Made by a program: the position numbers and the translations under genes. 64,000 nt of DNA from Forficula auricularia. Its lineage: Eukaryota > Arthropoda > Insecta > Dermaptera > Forficulidae. Within the stretch, counting starts at the first letter, position 1, and every line of letters begins with the position of its first letter. Under the pieces are notes generated by a model. That model ran no database searches. It was not told the DNA's origin and saw only the letters and a list, made by a program, of their open reading frames with translations. The stretch covers positions 2,492,216-2,556,215 of the forward strand of contig JALMQS010000069.1 of NCBI GenBank assembly GCA_024734495.1, read 5' to 3'. Of this stretch, positions 33,100 through 44,922 are shown piece after piece.

Positions 33100-34690
33100 T
33101 AATTATTGTTTAATAATCGATACTTTTATTAATTAATAATTAGTTAACAATTATTCTTAACAACAAAAGAAAAAAAATATTTTTAATTATTGTTTAATAA
33201 TCGATATTTTTATTAATTAATAATTAGTTAACAATTATTCTTAACAACAAAAGAAAAAAATTATTTTTAAATATTGTTTAATAATCGATACTTTTATTAA
33301 TTAATAATTAGTTAACAATTATTCTTAACAACAAAAGAAAAAAATTATTTTTAATTATTGTTTAATAATCGATACTTTTATTAATTAATAATTAGTTAAC
33401 AATTATTCTTAAAAACAAAAGAAAAAAATATTTTTAATTATTGTTTAATAATCGATACTTTTATTAATTAATAATAAGTTAACAATTATTCTTAGCAACA
33501 AAAGAAAAAAGAATTATTTTTAATTATTGTTTAATAATCGATACTTTTATTAATTAATAATTAGTTAACAATTATTCTTAACAACAAAAGAAAAAAATTA
33601 TTTTTAATTATTGTTTAATAATCGATACTTTTATTAATTAATAATTAGTTAACAATTATTCTTAACAACAAAAGAAAAAAATATTTTTAATTATTGTTTA
33701 ATAATCGATACTTTTATTAATTAATAATTAGTTAACAATTATTCTTAACAACAAAAGAAAAAGAATTATTTTTAATTATTGTTTAATAATCGATACTTTT
33801 ATTAATTAATAATTAGTTAACAATTATTCTTAACAACAAAAGAAAAAAATTATTTTTAATTATTGTTTAATAATCGATACTTTTATTAATTAATAATTAG
33901 TTAACAATTATTCTTAACAACAAAAGAAAAAAATTATTTTTAATTATTGTTTAATAATCGATACTTTTATTAATTAATAATTAGTTAACAATTATTCTTA
34001 ACAACAAAAGAAAAAAATTATTTTTAATTATTGTTTAATAATCGATACTTTTATTAATTAATAATTAGTTAACAATTATTCTTAACAACAAAAGAAAAAA
34101 ATTATTTTTAATTATTGTTTAATAATCGATACTTTTATTAATTAATAATTAGTTAACAATTATTCTTAACAACAAAAGAAAAAAATTATTTTTAATTATT
34201 GTTTAATAATCGATACTTTTATTAATTAATAATTAGTTAACAATTATTCTTAACAACAAAAGAAAAAAATTATTTTTAATTATTGTTTAATAATCTATAC
34301 TTTTATTAATTAATAATTAGTTAACAATTATTCTTAACAAAAGAAAAAAATTATTTTTAATTATTGTTTAATAATCGATACTTTTATTAATTAATAATTA
34401 GTTAACAATTATTCTTAACAACAAAAGAAAAAAATATTTTTAATTATTGTTTAATAATCGATACTTTTATTAATTAATAATTAGTTAACAATTATTCTTA
34501 ACAACAAAAGAAAAAAATATTTTTAATTATTGTTTAATAATCGATACTTTTATTAATTAATAATTAGTTAACAATTATTCTTAACAACAAAAGAAAAAAA
34601 TATTTTTAATTATTGTTTAATAATCGATACTTTTATTAATTAATAATTAGTTAACAATTATTCTTAACAACAAAAGAAAAAAAATTATTT
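33100..34690. repeat. Tandem array, about 84-bp unit, roughly 19 copies
   Basis: The unit contains taattattgtttaataatcg, atacttttattaattaataa and ttcttaacaacaaaagaaaa. Its first half is the same CGAT hairpin block that lies upstream of micro-exons, so the array seems to derive from micro-exon intron DNA. Copies are nearly identical, which suggests recent homogenisation. Confidence 0.95.
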
Positions 34691-34744
34691 ATTGTTTTTA
34701 TAAATTAAAAGAAAATACAAATATTTAATAAAAAACAATTCAAA

Positions 34745-34965
34745 ACACGTTTATTCAAAAGTCAAACATTTCGGAGAATTTCTCCCTTTTTCAATGACAA
34801 AAATATTTTCAAAAAAAAGTTGCTTTTTCTAGAATTTAGAAAGCAACACTCGTGTTGAAGTGAAAGCAAATTTTTTTGAAAATAATTTTGTCATTGAAAA
34901 AGGGAGAAATTCTCCAGAAACGTTTGACTTTGAATAAACATGTTTTGAATTGTTTTTTATTAAAT
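34745..34965. mobile_element. Foldback with Penelope-type ends
   Basis: The left arm ttcggagaatttctcccttt returns as aaagggagaaattctccaga on the right. The phrase gggagaaattctccagaaac with a following cgtttgac resembles a hammerhead stem II plus GAAAC. Confidence 0.55.
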
Positions 34966-35229
34966 ATTTGTATTTTTTTTAACTTAGCAACAAATACAAA
35001 AAAAAAACTTTAATATAATTTATAAATTCAAAATCTATTTTAAATTTAAAAGGAACAATGTTTCTAAAAAACATTTACTAGTGAATTTTGAACACACCAT
35101 TTTAAAAATGCTTAGTAAAAATAAATTATAATTTTGTTTTTGTGATATTTAAAGAAAATTTTATTTTAGTAAAATAAATGAACTGATAATTATTTTTAAA
35201 TATATTTTGTAATGAAAATTCGTCCCTTT

Positions 35230-35300
35230 TTTTCAGGGCTGCATTTTTTTAAATTATTTCTATCCATACCTTTTCTAGATTTTTTTATCTCCCCATTTTA
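35230..35300 (-). pseudogene. Remnant of a gene P exon donor region
   Basis: The sequence tccataccttttctagattt repeats the donor side of the exon at 36812-36877 (AATCTAGAAAAG|gtat), and the flanking introns are also alike, but the exon body is lost. Confidence 0.4.
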
Positions 35301-35315
35301 ATGACTGATATTCTA

Positions 35316-35707
35316 GGTACCGCGACATTTCAGCCCCCGACATAATATCCCACGGCATAATATCTTCTGACAAAATATTCCCCAGGAGTAGCCCGACGAT
35401 TGGCTGGTTCGGTTTTCAATGTGTGTTTGATTAGAAGAAAAAATGGGATCCCGAAACACATCCCGCCCGGACTTAACTTTCGGAGGTTCGGTTAATGTAT
35501 ATATCAGTTCGGCTCGGTTGGGTTCGTATAGCTCTTTTCGGGCTGGTTGACGCCAACCGAACCGTCTAAAAGCCAGCCCGAAAAGGAGCTATACGAACCC
35601 AACCGAGCCGAACTGAATATATATTAACCGAACCGGCGTCGATTTGGATTACGGAAGGGGTATTTTGTAATGAGATATTTAGTCGGGGGATGAAATGTCG
35701 CGGAATC
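35316..35707. mobile_element. Mutator-like non-autonomous element, copy 2
   Basis: Perfect 9-bp target duplication GATATTCTA at 35307-35315 and 35708-35716. Ends GGTACCGCGACATTTC and GAAATGTCGCGGAATC match the element at 6533-7623. The interior is a foldback whose arms contain ttcgggctggtt and gagctatacgaacccaacc. Confidence 0.9.
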
Positions 35708-36179
35708 GATATTCTAAGTTTCTAAAACTTCTTGAATTTTTGCATTTGTGAAAGAACTAACCTTAAATTAAATGAAATGGTGTTTCTGAAAATGGTTTTT
35801 CTTCATTTTTAAAAATTTATAATTTATAGGTTACCACACCTGTGACCAAGGGGGCTACGCCACTGGAATTGTAAAGATTGAAAACAGGCAAAATGTTTTT
35901 CTAATATAATAGTAAATGATAATTAATAAAATAATTTATTACCATTTACGACCTCCCACCACCATCCACTCAATTTTAGACATTTTAGTCATATTAATTC
36001 TTTTAAAAATGGGGGGTCTTTTAAGGCAAATTGCTTTCTAATATTTTCGTTTGAAAATTTTAGATTTTAAATTATTTTTGAATTTCCCCTTATTTATTTA
36101 ATGCATTTGCCAATCAGTGACCGCCATTGGACCAATCACAGCAGGTTACGGATGCCTGTAGTCGCCTTTGTTAAGCGGA

Positions 36180-36263
36180 TTCACAAAGTGAAACAAAGAG
36201 GTTGTCCTCTGCTTGGTGCAAATAAACATACACACATATATATCGAGATGATATATCTGTATA

Positions 36264-36308
<45 letters not shown>

Positions 36309-36420
36309 TATATCATCTCGATTTATATGTGTGTATGATTATTTGCACCAAGCAGAGGACAACCTTTTTGTTTCTCTTTGTGAATCAACAACTCTGCTAC
36401 TCTCGGCAAAAACAAAAACT
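36180..36420. mobile_element. Foldback with (TA)n centre, Penelope-type terminal sequence
   Basis: Arms carry gaggttgtcctctgcttg and its inverse; a TA microsatellite occupies 36267-36303. The right flank aacaactctgctactctcgg is shared with the element at 52993-53287 and inverted at about 42980. Confidence 0.7.
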
Positions 36421-36479
36421 TTTCAGTTAAGCGGATTATTAATATTTTATAGGTTATAAGTTGTTTACGACCATTGTCG

Positions 36480-36545
36480 AGCATTATTTTATTTATTATT
36501 GTTTAATAATCGATTCTTTTATTAATTAATAATTAATCAACAATC
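36480..36545. repeat. Solitary CGAT hairpin block
   Basis: A single copy of the 33.1-kb array unit, including ttcttaacaa. It lies about 300 bases downstream of the gene P exon at 36812 on the minus strand, in the orientation opposite to the other gene P block. Confidence 0.6.
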
Positions 36546-36811
36546 AATGAATGAAAATATTCTTAACAAATACAAATAGAAAAACAAAGAAAACTTTCTT
36601 AAAATTTATAAATTCAAAATCTGAGAGATTTTTTTATTTCAAACACAAAATCTTAAAAATACTTAGTAAAATAAATTATCATTTTTTTTTAGTGATATAT
36701 AAGGAAAATTTTACTTTAGTAAAATAAATAAAGTGATAATTATTTTAAAATACATTTTGTAATGAAATTATTTTTGGGACTATATTTTTTTAAAATTATT
36801 TCTATAAATAC

Positions 36812-36877
36812 CTTTTCTAGATTTTCCAAGCTCATCTCTCCATCCAGGTTGATGTCCATTTTTCCTTTGTTTAAATG
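36812..36877 (-). CDS. Gene P micro-exon (HLNKGKMD type)
   Basis: Acceptor aaatttag, donor AAG|gtattt, 22 codons in phase 0: starts HLNKGKMDINLDG and ends SLENLEK. It contains an in-frame ATG at the seventh codon, so it could also be a first coding exon. Its donor-side flank is duplicated in decayed form at about 35270. Confidence 0.55.
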
Positions 36878-36889
36878 CTAAATTTTTCT

Positions 36890-37426
36890 AAATAATCTGA
36901 TAATATTTCCTCCTGATAGTTTGAATAATATGATATAATATAAAAACTAAATAAATGATTAAATTACAATATATTTGAGGAAGTTTCTTTGTTCTAGAGA
37001 GAAAATATTAACGAAATTCAGTGAATTCTAGAGACGCAAAGTGAACAAGTTAACACAAAGATCAACCCCTAAAGAATGGGGCTTTGTCCTTTTTGGCCAA
37101 CTCACACCCCCAAGCAAGCACTTGTGCCCCAAGCGGTTACCTATAGAAATAATCAACAGAACAAGTGTTTGCAACGATTCACTGGCATTTAATTATTATT
37201 AATATTATTATTATAATATATTATGCCAGTTTTTTTTTGTTTGTTTTTTATATTAAATTCAAAAAAATAAATTTTTAGCAAATATTTCTTTTTAATCAAA
37301 TGATCTTCTCACCCTCATTTATCAACAACCTGTTGCCATCTAGTGTGCAAATTTTCAATGCCGGATCGGTAAAAATCATTTTTTTTAATGATTTGAGAAG
37401 GAGATACACCAAAAAAATGCATCCCT
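36890..37426. other. Gene-free stretch
   Basis: AT-rich DNA. I see no exon-like splice pair or transposon end. A phrase at 37395-37425 (ggagatacaccaaaaaaatg) belongs to the 38.8-kb tandem repeat family and marks the target of the next element. Confidence 0.5.
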
Positions 37427-38770
37427 ATGGGCTGGAACACACTTGGCGTTTTTTACCGATCGGATTTTTTACCGACGCCGCCGTGCCAGTAGAGGCGCAT
37501 AGGATGGTATTGCGACTTACACATTGGGCGGTAAAATAAACGATCGGATTATTTAGAAGGAGTTAAGGAATTCCGCTACCTAGGAAGTAAAATAACATGG
37601 GATGGGAGGAGCAAAAACGAAATTAAATCATTAATTGCCCAAGCAAAAATGGGGTTTAATTCAAAACAAAAACTACTATGCTCCTCCTCAATCAGCTTAG
37701 AAAACAGGAAGTTGCAATTGAAGACATATGTATGGAGCATAGCCATGTACGGGTGTGAAACCTGCACAATTGGAAAAGCGGAGAGAAAGAGATTGGAGGC
37801 TTTCGAAATGTGGTGCTGCAGAAGAATGATGAATATCAAATGGATGGATAAAATTACAAATGAAGAAGTTCTTGGAAGAATCGGAGAAAGAAGAACCTTG
37901 TGGAAGAGTCTGAAGAAGAGAAGAGGTCAGATGATGGGGCACACACTGAGACATGGGGGACTGCTTAGGGATATCTTGGAGGGGGGGGGGGGAAGAAAAG
38001 GTGAAGGAGAAGACCCAGATTAGAATATTCAACCAAATAATTGGGGATATGGGTTGCCAGACATTTAGAGAAGTCAAACAGCTGGCGGGGGACAGAGTCG
38101 AGTGGAGACGGATTGTTGCATCAAACCAGTCTTAGGACTGTATACTCAATGATGATGGATTATTATTTAACGTCGACGGCAGCAATGCAGCCGGCCACTG
38201 CCCCTACTTTCGTCGGGTTTTTTTTTTACCGACAACTACATTCGTCGGTTAGCCGCTGAAATGGTGTCCTACGTGATCAAATGCACGTTTACACACTCGG
38301 CGTCCAGTCTACCGCCTACCGCTGAAGTTGAAAATTGAGAGTGGTGTATTCCGTTGAATATGATTTTTCAGCAGTTTGTGCAGTTCGTCGAATGACGAGA
38401 TTGACATCCTAAAATAATTGAAAAACTTTTCTTCATCAGTTTCTTAAATCAGGAAATAAAGTGTAAAAGGCTCCAAATTCCTCTCTCCTTTTATTAATCG
38501 GATGAACCCAAATAGGTCTATTTTTTGGCTTCCTCTTCAATTGACGACGAAATAACAATAAGTTGTTCTCTATTCATGTTATACACAACCCTATTTATAA
38601 TATAACAAAACGACAATGAAATAGACTCTTGTTCTTGTTGCACGGTGTCAGATTTGTGATCGACTGATGATGGTGGCGTCGGCAACAATGTTTACCGCCC
38701 AGTGTGTAAACGCTAGAGCGACAGCGGCAAAAATCCGATCGGTAAAAAACTCCAAGTGTGTTCCAGCCCT
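37427..38770. mobile_element. TIR element carrying a retrotransposon fragment
   Basis: The left GGGCTGGAACACACTTGGCG and the right inverted counterpart agree over about 40 bases with one mismatch, continuing into ttttttaccgatcgga on both sides. It has split a copy of the gatgcatcccctaaaggc repeat. The superfamily is not assigned. Confidence 0.8.
37541..38135 (+). pseudogene. C-terminal fragment of an RTE-like reverse transcriptase
   Basis: The reading EFRYLGSKITWDGRSKNEIK, YGCETCTIGKAERKRLEAFE and GHTLRHGGLLRDILEG is typical of the region after the reverse-transcriptase domain in RTE-type elements. A G-run at 37981-37991 breaks the frame, and the last part ends REVKQLAGDRVEWRRIVA before a stop. 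No catalytic core is present. Confidence 0.85.
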
Positions 38771-38774
38771 AAAG

Positions 38775-39640
38775 GCTGGGATTTTATGGGCTGGGGTCGA
38801 AGGTATTTGTGGATACGGGTCTTAAACAACTGAAGGTTATAAGTGGAGGAAGGGTCAAAAAATGACAATCTAGGCCCTTGTACCAAACTTAACTTAGTCT
38901 TTGCTTTTTATTTAATGAAAATGATGTGCAAAGGAGATACACAAAAAAGATGCATCCCCTAAAGGCGGGGATTTATTATGGTCTGCCCAGGGGTCGAAGG
39001 TATTTGTGGATACGGGTCTTAAACAACTGAAGGTTATAAGTCGTGGGGAAGGGTAAAAAAATCACAATCTAGGCCCTTGTACCAATCTTAACTTAGTCTT
39101 TGCTTTTTATTTAATGAAAATGATGTGAAAAAGAGATACACCAAAAAGATGCATCCCCTAAAGGCGGGGATTTATTATGGGCTGAGCAGGGGTCGAAGGT
39201 CTTAAACAACTGAAGGTTATAAGTCGTGGGGAAGGGTCAAAAAATGACAATCTAGGCCCTTGTACCAATCTTAACTTAGTCTTTGCTTTTTGATTTAATG
39301 AAAATGATGTGAAAAAGAGATACACCAAAAAGATGCATCCCCTAAAGGCGGGGGATTTATTATGGGCTGAGCAGGGGTCTGAAGGTCTTAAACAACTGAA
39401 GGTTATAAGTCGCGGGGAAGGGTCAAAAAATGACAATCTAGGCCCTTGTACCAATCTTAACTTAGTCTTTGCTTTTTATTTAATGAAAATGATGTGAAAA
39501 AGAGATACACCAAAAAGATGCATCCCCTAAAGGCGAGGATTTATTATGGGCTGAGCAGGGGTCGAAGGTCTTAAACAACTGAAGGTTATAAGTCGTGGGA
39601 AGGATCAAAAAATGACAATCTAGGCTCTTGTACCAAACTT
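38775..39640. repeat. Tandem array, about 183-200-bp unit, four to five copies
   Basis: gatgcatcccctaaaggc recurs at about 38950, 39149, 39332 and 39518. Units include gggctgagcaggggtcgaag and aacaactgaaggttataagt. A related piece lies at 1640-1700. Long minus-strand frames here are repeat artefacts. Confidence 0.9.
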
Positions 39641-39890
39641 AACTTAGTTTTTGCATTTCTACTCTTCTGGGGGTCCACAGAATATGTATACGAAATTTGG
39701 TTGAGTTTGGTCGAAAGGCCTCGAATTTTCATTTTTTGACCCTCTCCGCCAAATTTTGGGTCGTCAGTTTTTTCATTTCTAGCTTTTTGGGAGCCCACAG
39801 AATATGTATACGAAATTTTGTTGAGTTTGGTCGAAAGGGCTAGAATTTTCATTTTTGACCCTTCTCCCATTTTGGGTGGTTATTTTCAAA
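39641..39890. repeat. 115-bp repeat family, two inverted copies
   Basis: Contains gggggtccacagaatatgta and gggctagaattttcattttt. Confidence 0.85.
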
Positions 39891-41855
39891 TTATTTTTTA
39901 AATAACAATGTCAAAAATTACATCCTCTACAATTTTGCTTCTAATGGAATTTGCCGTAGACTAAACAGTTTAGGAGTTATATATAATAATCAATGCGGTG
40001 ATTTTACGGTATTTTTTGACAATCTTTATGGTCGATTACCCCTAAAAAAGACTCGATTTGGCGTGTAAGAATTTGACTTTCCGGGTGTGTGCTGATCACA
40101 CTACAGTATGGGATATGCTATTCAGGTTCTAAAATCATCTTCCAAAATGATCCCTACCTCTTAGACTAAAAGTTTTGTCACCCAATTTGGATCGTCAAAA
40201 TAATATACCTAAACTTGACTTTTTGACTATTGTACTTCTGATCGCATATTAATGAGTCGTTTCAGAACTTTCCGACGGAATAACCAACGTATTTGTCAGT
40301 ATGCAGAAGAAGCCAAGTATGCAAAGAACCCATTTTTTCACACAAAACTGTGAAAAGATAAGAATTTACTGCATTTGCTTTTATAAAACCAGATGTCTCT
40401 CTATTAACTAAAAATACGAATAGTATTTTTTAAATATTTTACAAACTAATGTATATTAGTTTAGTTTTTTTTTAATTATTGGTTATAGATATTTAGTGAG
40501 GTAGGTACTTAGGGACCTCCTAGGCTTAGCTCGCGGACCCCGCCCCGGTTGAGAATCACTGCAGTAGATTGTATCGAATTACAAATTTATGTTCAATATC
40601 TTCTAAAAGTAACCCAACATTTATGGTTGAAATAGTTAAAGTAGTTGTTACGCCAAATGGGTTTTCTTAAGATTTTTTTGAAATTTAGCCAGATTATTAT
40701 TTAAATATTTGTGCATCGATTGGTGGTAAAACGAAATTTATGAACAATACAGTTTCGGAAGATATTAAATTTCAAAAATCGAGTTTTTCAGGCTCTTTAA
40801 CATTGCACTATAGGGGATATCGGAAAATTTACATACATATTTAATTATAATTAAGAAACCCTTCTTACCATTTTTATAAAAAACTAAACCAACATTAAAC
40901 AATAACCAATACATATTTTAAAGCAATTTTGATTCATAGTTACAATACAGTTTCTGAGATAATGAGGAATAAACAATTAAAAATGTATAAAAAGAAAATT
41001 ATACTCAAAACAATTTGGCAACAGCGCATTTATTTAACCAGCGAAAGATGCATGCTCTAGATTTTTTCAAAATTATAATTTTCATAAGGTGTAACGTAGG
41101 CGTTGATTACATTTGTTAAAAAATAACAAAACGATTTTTATAGAAATTTTAAATATATTTTATCTATCATTTTAATATAAAAATATTCAATCTCTTACAA
41201 TGGTACCAAATTTGTCAAACGAGCATGGGATTGGCTAGAATTGGTACATAAACAGCAAAAATTTTGGGCTTATGAACTATGAACCCTTATTGTCTGTTCT
41301 ATATACTCTAGCATTAACTTTTTGCTAGTATTGTCAAGAAACAACTACCTTAAAGCAAATGATGTTTTCCATTATGTTCTTATTTACTTTTTTTGTTATT
41401 GTTATTGTTGACTAATAATTGCTTATATATATATAAATTTATGTATATCCCTAATAACTCATTTTTAGTGGACACTTTTAAGTAAATTAATTTTCTTTGT
41501 TTATATTAGTCAACAATCTAAAAAAGTAAATAAGAAAATTTTATACTAAGGATAGGCGTAATGATATAAATAAATAGATTTTTTAATATTTAATTTTAAA
41601 TTTTTATTAAAAATATAATATTTGTTGTATTAAATACAAATTTATAATAAAGGTAATATAATATTTTCTATTTTAAATAGAGATATATATATAGTAATAC
41701 ATTTTCTAATTAAATAAGAACTTATATAATTATTAAATTAATAATTATAACATTTATTTTTAATTCAATATTTTATAAATATTAAACAAGAAATTACGTT
41801 ATAATTATGTACAATCAGTTAATAAATTAAATATAATCTATTAATATTATTAAAT
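39891..41855. other. Gene-free AT-rich stretch with a hAT end
   Basis: No coding signal in any frame. At 40541-40560 the phrase ccggttgagaatcactgc, read inverted, matches the usual hAT terminus CAGTGATTCTCAACC; no partner was found. Confidence 0.5.
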
Positions 41856-41857
41856 TA

Positions 41858-41985
41858 TAAAACACCAGCTGCTAATCCCGCCTTCGGCGTGCATCTTTTG
41901 CTACGTCCCCTTTGGTTTTAAAATTAAAAAAATCACTTTGGCGTCGTCGCGCAAGCCGATTATAATAAATATAGATATAATTAAT
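41858..41985 (-). mobile_element. Small Helitron-like element (candidate)
   Basis: Read on the minus strand it runs from tctatatttattataatcgg to gcgggattagcagctggt, matching the element at 26770 at both ends. Confidence 0.4.
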
Positions 41986-42388
41986 TTATATAGATTAGAT
42001 TGATATACTTTTTAGAAGACTTTTGGTATATTGCGTGAATATATTAATTATTTCATTTATTTGAAAAGATTTTATTTTTGCCGAAGTAGTTCAGGAAATT
42101 ATTTCTTCTGCTTCATTATCTGTGATATTATTTTATTATTGCTGTTGTTGAATTAATTATTGTTTATCGATTGCACATTGTTAGACTCATGGTAGACTGG
42201 CTACAATGGAATTCATTCCGAGGCCATTAAGGGGTGAGAAAAAAATTATACCTAGGTTATAAAATTGATAGTGTGACGTCACAATATAAAAGTGGGGCTC
42301 AATATGTGACACAGAGGTCTAACAAATTTGAAATTCTTGTAGTAATTTATGGAGAGGCCTTTACCCCGAGTGGAAATAAAACTGTACT

Positions 42389-42911
42389 CTACCGTAATCT
42401 ATAATTTTGTAATAATTGAACAATTCGTGGTCTATTGCCGTCATTAATAGCCCAATCTAATGGAGTATTATAACATCTATCTCTAGCGCCCTCCCACGCA
42501 CCCCATTTAAGGAATAATTTCACGATACGGATATTATTCCCGAATACCGCCGAATGCAACGGGGTGTAGCTGTAATATGTCTCATGATTGACGTTAGCTC
42601 CGCGGTCTAATAGCAGCCGGCATATTTCGTAATGACCCTTGTAGGCGGCCAAATGCAAAGGGGTGTCTCCCGACCGGGGTGGTTAAATCAGTCAAGTTAT
42701 TCATTATCTTAAGTATATGTTGTACCACATTGTAATGTCCTTTTTCGGCTGCATAATGTACCGGATACCAGCCATAACAGTCTAATGTGAAATAAGACTG
42801 AAGTGGGTGGCGGTGAAATTTCACACCGGGTAAGGAGCCCACTGAAGCTGCGTGCCATACATCCCGGGTGTTATCTTGATCGATAGTAAAAAGTTCAATT
42901 AGTGACAACTC
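42389..42911 (-). CDS. Gene B terminal ankyrin-repeat exon (one frameshift)
   Basis: The acceptor is tttttcag; the exon opens in phase 0 with ELSLIELFTIDQDNTRDVWH and ends at a TAG at 42389-42391. Ankyrin repeats are seen in YPVHYAAEKGHYNVVQHIL, TPLHLAAYKGHYEICRLLL, TPLHSAVFGNNIRIVKLFL and TPLDWAINDGNRPRIVQLL. The reading changes frame between the first and second repeats, in the C/G-rich run at about 42664-42688. As the frame is intact on both sides, this is a young lesion or a sequencing error. The start parallels the ankyrin exon at 24508. Confidence 0.8.
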
Positions 42912-42963
42912 CTGAAAAATAAATAAATAAATATATTAATAATAATCAAAATGTATAATGAAG

Positions 42964-43195
42964 GATTTAAATTGAAAGTTTTGCCGAGAGTAGCAGAATT
43001 TTTATATATTGAAGGAGACACATAAAAGAGTGTGTCTTCTGCTGGAATTATAAATTTTATTTATTTATTTATAACGTTATAAATTTATTTATTTATAACG
43101 TTATAAATAAATAAACGTTAATAACGTTATAAATAAATAAATAAAATTTATAATTCCAGCAGAAGACACACTCTTTTATTGTCTCCTTCAATGAA
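42964..43195. mobile_element. Foldback element
   Basis: The arms carry gagacacataaaagagtgtg and its inverse, tttatttatttataacgtta repeats form the centre. Adjacent gccgagagtagcaga is shared with the foldbacks at 36420 and 53265. Confidence 0.7.
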
Positions 43196-43452
43196 GGATT
43201 TATTTGATTGTATCCAGGAATTTTATTTAATTAAGTGATTAATAGATCCAAATATTTCTAGGACCACTTCCTCAGTGGATACCACTACTAGTTCATCTCG
43301 GTTTAATCATAAAAATAAATTATTATCATTTTCTAAAATTTCTTCCAGAACTTAAGTGACTTGATTTAAATTTTTCGTTAAATTGAAGGGTTGGTTTTGT
43401 CACAAATATAATAAAACAATAATTTTAATAACTATTTGTATTATTTAATTGA

Positions 43453-43493
43453 TAACTATACAGTTTCGGTCACCACTGGTCGACCATCCTCAG
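43453..43493 (-). ncRNA. Hammerhead-like motif, left arm
   Basis: On the minus strand CTGAGGA, a GGTC/GACC stem and GAAAC follow one another. The loop between the AC and GT pairs has six bases. Confidence 0.45.
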
Positions 43494-43700
43494 TAGTTCT
43501 AAAAATTGAAATGAAACACTTATTTACATTTTTTCTTTTTATAGAGAATTATATAACACAATTTTTTTTTTTTTTATAATAATTTGAAATCATACATACA
43601 TCTCGTTCAAGAACCGGAATTTGTCATTTCACATGAAACATTCATTCTTAAATCTTCAATATAGATACATCACATAATTCATTATCATCAACTTGATAAA

Positions 43701-43865
43701 ATGGGGGTTATTTATGAGATGGTCTGTGATTCACGTAAAAAAGATAAAAAAACACACAAATATATAGGTGAGACTTCAAGACATTTGAGACAAAGAATTA
43801 AAGAACATATTTCATCGATTAATGGAAATAAATTGGTCTCCGCAGTTATCCATTCATGCTATTGA
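43701..43865 (+). pseudogene. GIY-YIG endonuclease fragment of a Penelope-like element
   Basis: The frame gives GVIYEMVCDSRKK then KYIGETSRHLRQRIKEHISS, the two conserved signatures (GVIY and YIG) plus the Arg and Glu-His that follow in this nuclease family. A stop at 43863-43865 interrupts it; another frame continues with SFDFEGVKILDYEKN. The N-terminal reverse transcriptase is absent. Confidence 0.85.
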
Positions 43866-44334
43866 CAACGAGCATAGTTTCGATTTTGAAGGAGTAAAGA
43901 TACTAGATTATGAGAAAAATTTGGACCAAGAGAAAAATAAAAGAATCTCTTTATATATTGAAGGATATCGATAATTGTGTAAATTTCAAAATGGATTCGG
44001 AAAACATATCGGAATGTTATAGTCTCATTGTGTCATTGTTATGAGAGTATTGATTTGATTTAGTATGTTGATTAAACAGGTATTGATTTTATAAGAAAAA
44101 TGTAATAGGAAGATGTGTATTTTGATATTTCATTAATAAAAAATAAAAAATAAAGAATGAATTTAACTTATAATGTGTTTCTAGAATGGATTATTTATAA
44201 TGGATTTTTTAATTGTATAATAATTGACGATGCAATGAGATAATTAGAAAAAATAAAATTGAAAATAATATTTAATATAATCATTAATTCGAAATAGTTT
44301 CTAGTTCAGTGATAAACGTTTTTATAAATTGTTG

Positions 44335-44373
<39 letters not shown>

Positions 44374-44564
44374 ATTGTAATGAATTATGTGATGTATCTA
44401 TATTGAAGATTTAAGAATGAATGTTTCATGTGAAATGACAAATTCCGGTTCTTGAACGAGATGTATGTATGATTTCAAATTATTGTAAAAAAAAATTTTG
44501 TGTTATATAATTCTCTATAAAAAGAAAAAATGTAAATAAATGTTTCATTTCAATTTTAGAACTA

Positions 44565-44604
44565 CTGAGGATGGTCGACCAGTGGTGACCGAAACTGTAT
44601 AGTT
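44565..44604 (+). ncRNA. Hammerhead-like motif, right arm
   Basis: Plus-strand mirror of the motif at 43453-43493, with the same core letters. Confidence 0.45.
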
Positions 44605-44922
44605 ATCAATTAAATAATTCTAATAGTTATTAAAATTATTGTTTTATTATATTTGTGACAAAACCAACCCTTCAATTTAACGAAAAATTATCATTTTCGT
44701 CGATAATATGTATTAATGAGAGCTTATAATGGGAATTAAGGACAAGTTTTTTTTTATTTTATTCAATCAATGTTTCGTCGACTTTGCCGACTTCTTCAGT
44801 GTTTCAAATAGTTATATCACACATTCGTCAAAAATACATCATTTTTCTTATCTCTGTTACGAAATCAACATCAGAAATTCAAAAAACTCTCCACATTCAC
44901 ATAAACAATAATTAGATAAACA

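Larger units (their letters stand above)
23833..36877 (-). other. Micro-exon/ankyrin gene P (span)
   Basis: Read on the minus strand: exon 36877-36812, exon 31260-31174, exon 31086-31024, then the ankyrin exon from 24508 into the gap. All joins are phase 0. The predicted protein has a charged, helical N-terminal part and four to five ankyrin repeats, which generally mediate protein-protein binding. No first exon with a convincing ATG was found upstream of 36877. Introns are loaded with transposons and a tandem array. The ankyrin exon has a one-base frameshift, so the gene is either a pseudogene or contains a base-calling error. Confidence 0.5.
43376..44695 (+). mobile_element. Penelope-like element fragment between inverted terminal repeats
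   Basis: The outer arms (about 43376-43690 and 44385-44695) are long inverted copies of each other, including a hammerhead-like motif and aaccaacccttcaatttaac. The middle encodes a GIY-YIG endonuclease piece. Penelope-like retroelements are known for terminal repeats in either orientation, a GIY-YIG domain and hammerhead motifs; the reverse transcriptase is missing here. Confidence 0.8.

Noticed and set aside
33100..34690. CRISPR-like array
   Set aside because: The units are contiguous with no unique spacers and the genome is eukaryotic.
39158..39870. Minus-strand frames of 94-98 codons
   Set aside because: They follow the 183-200-bp and 115-bp repeats and change with repeat register.
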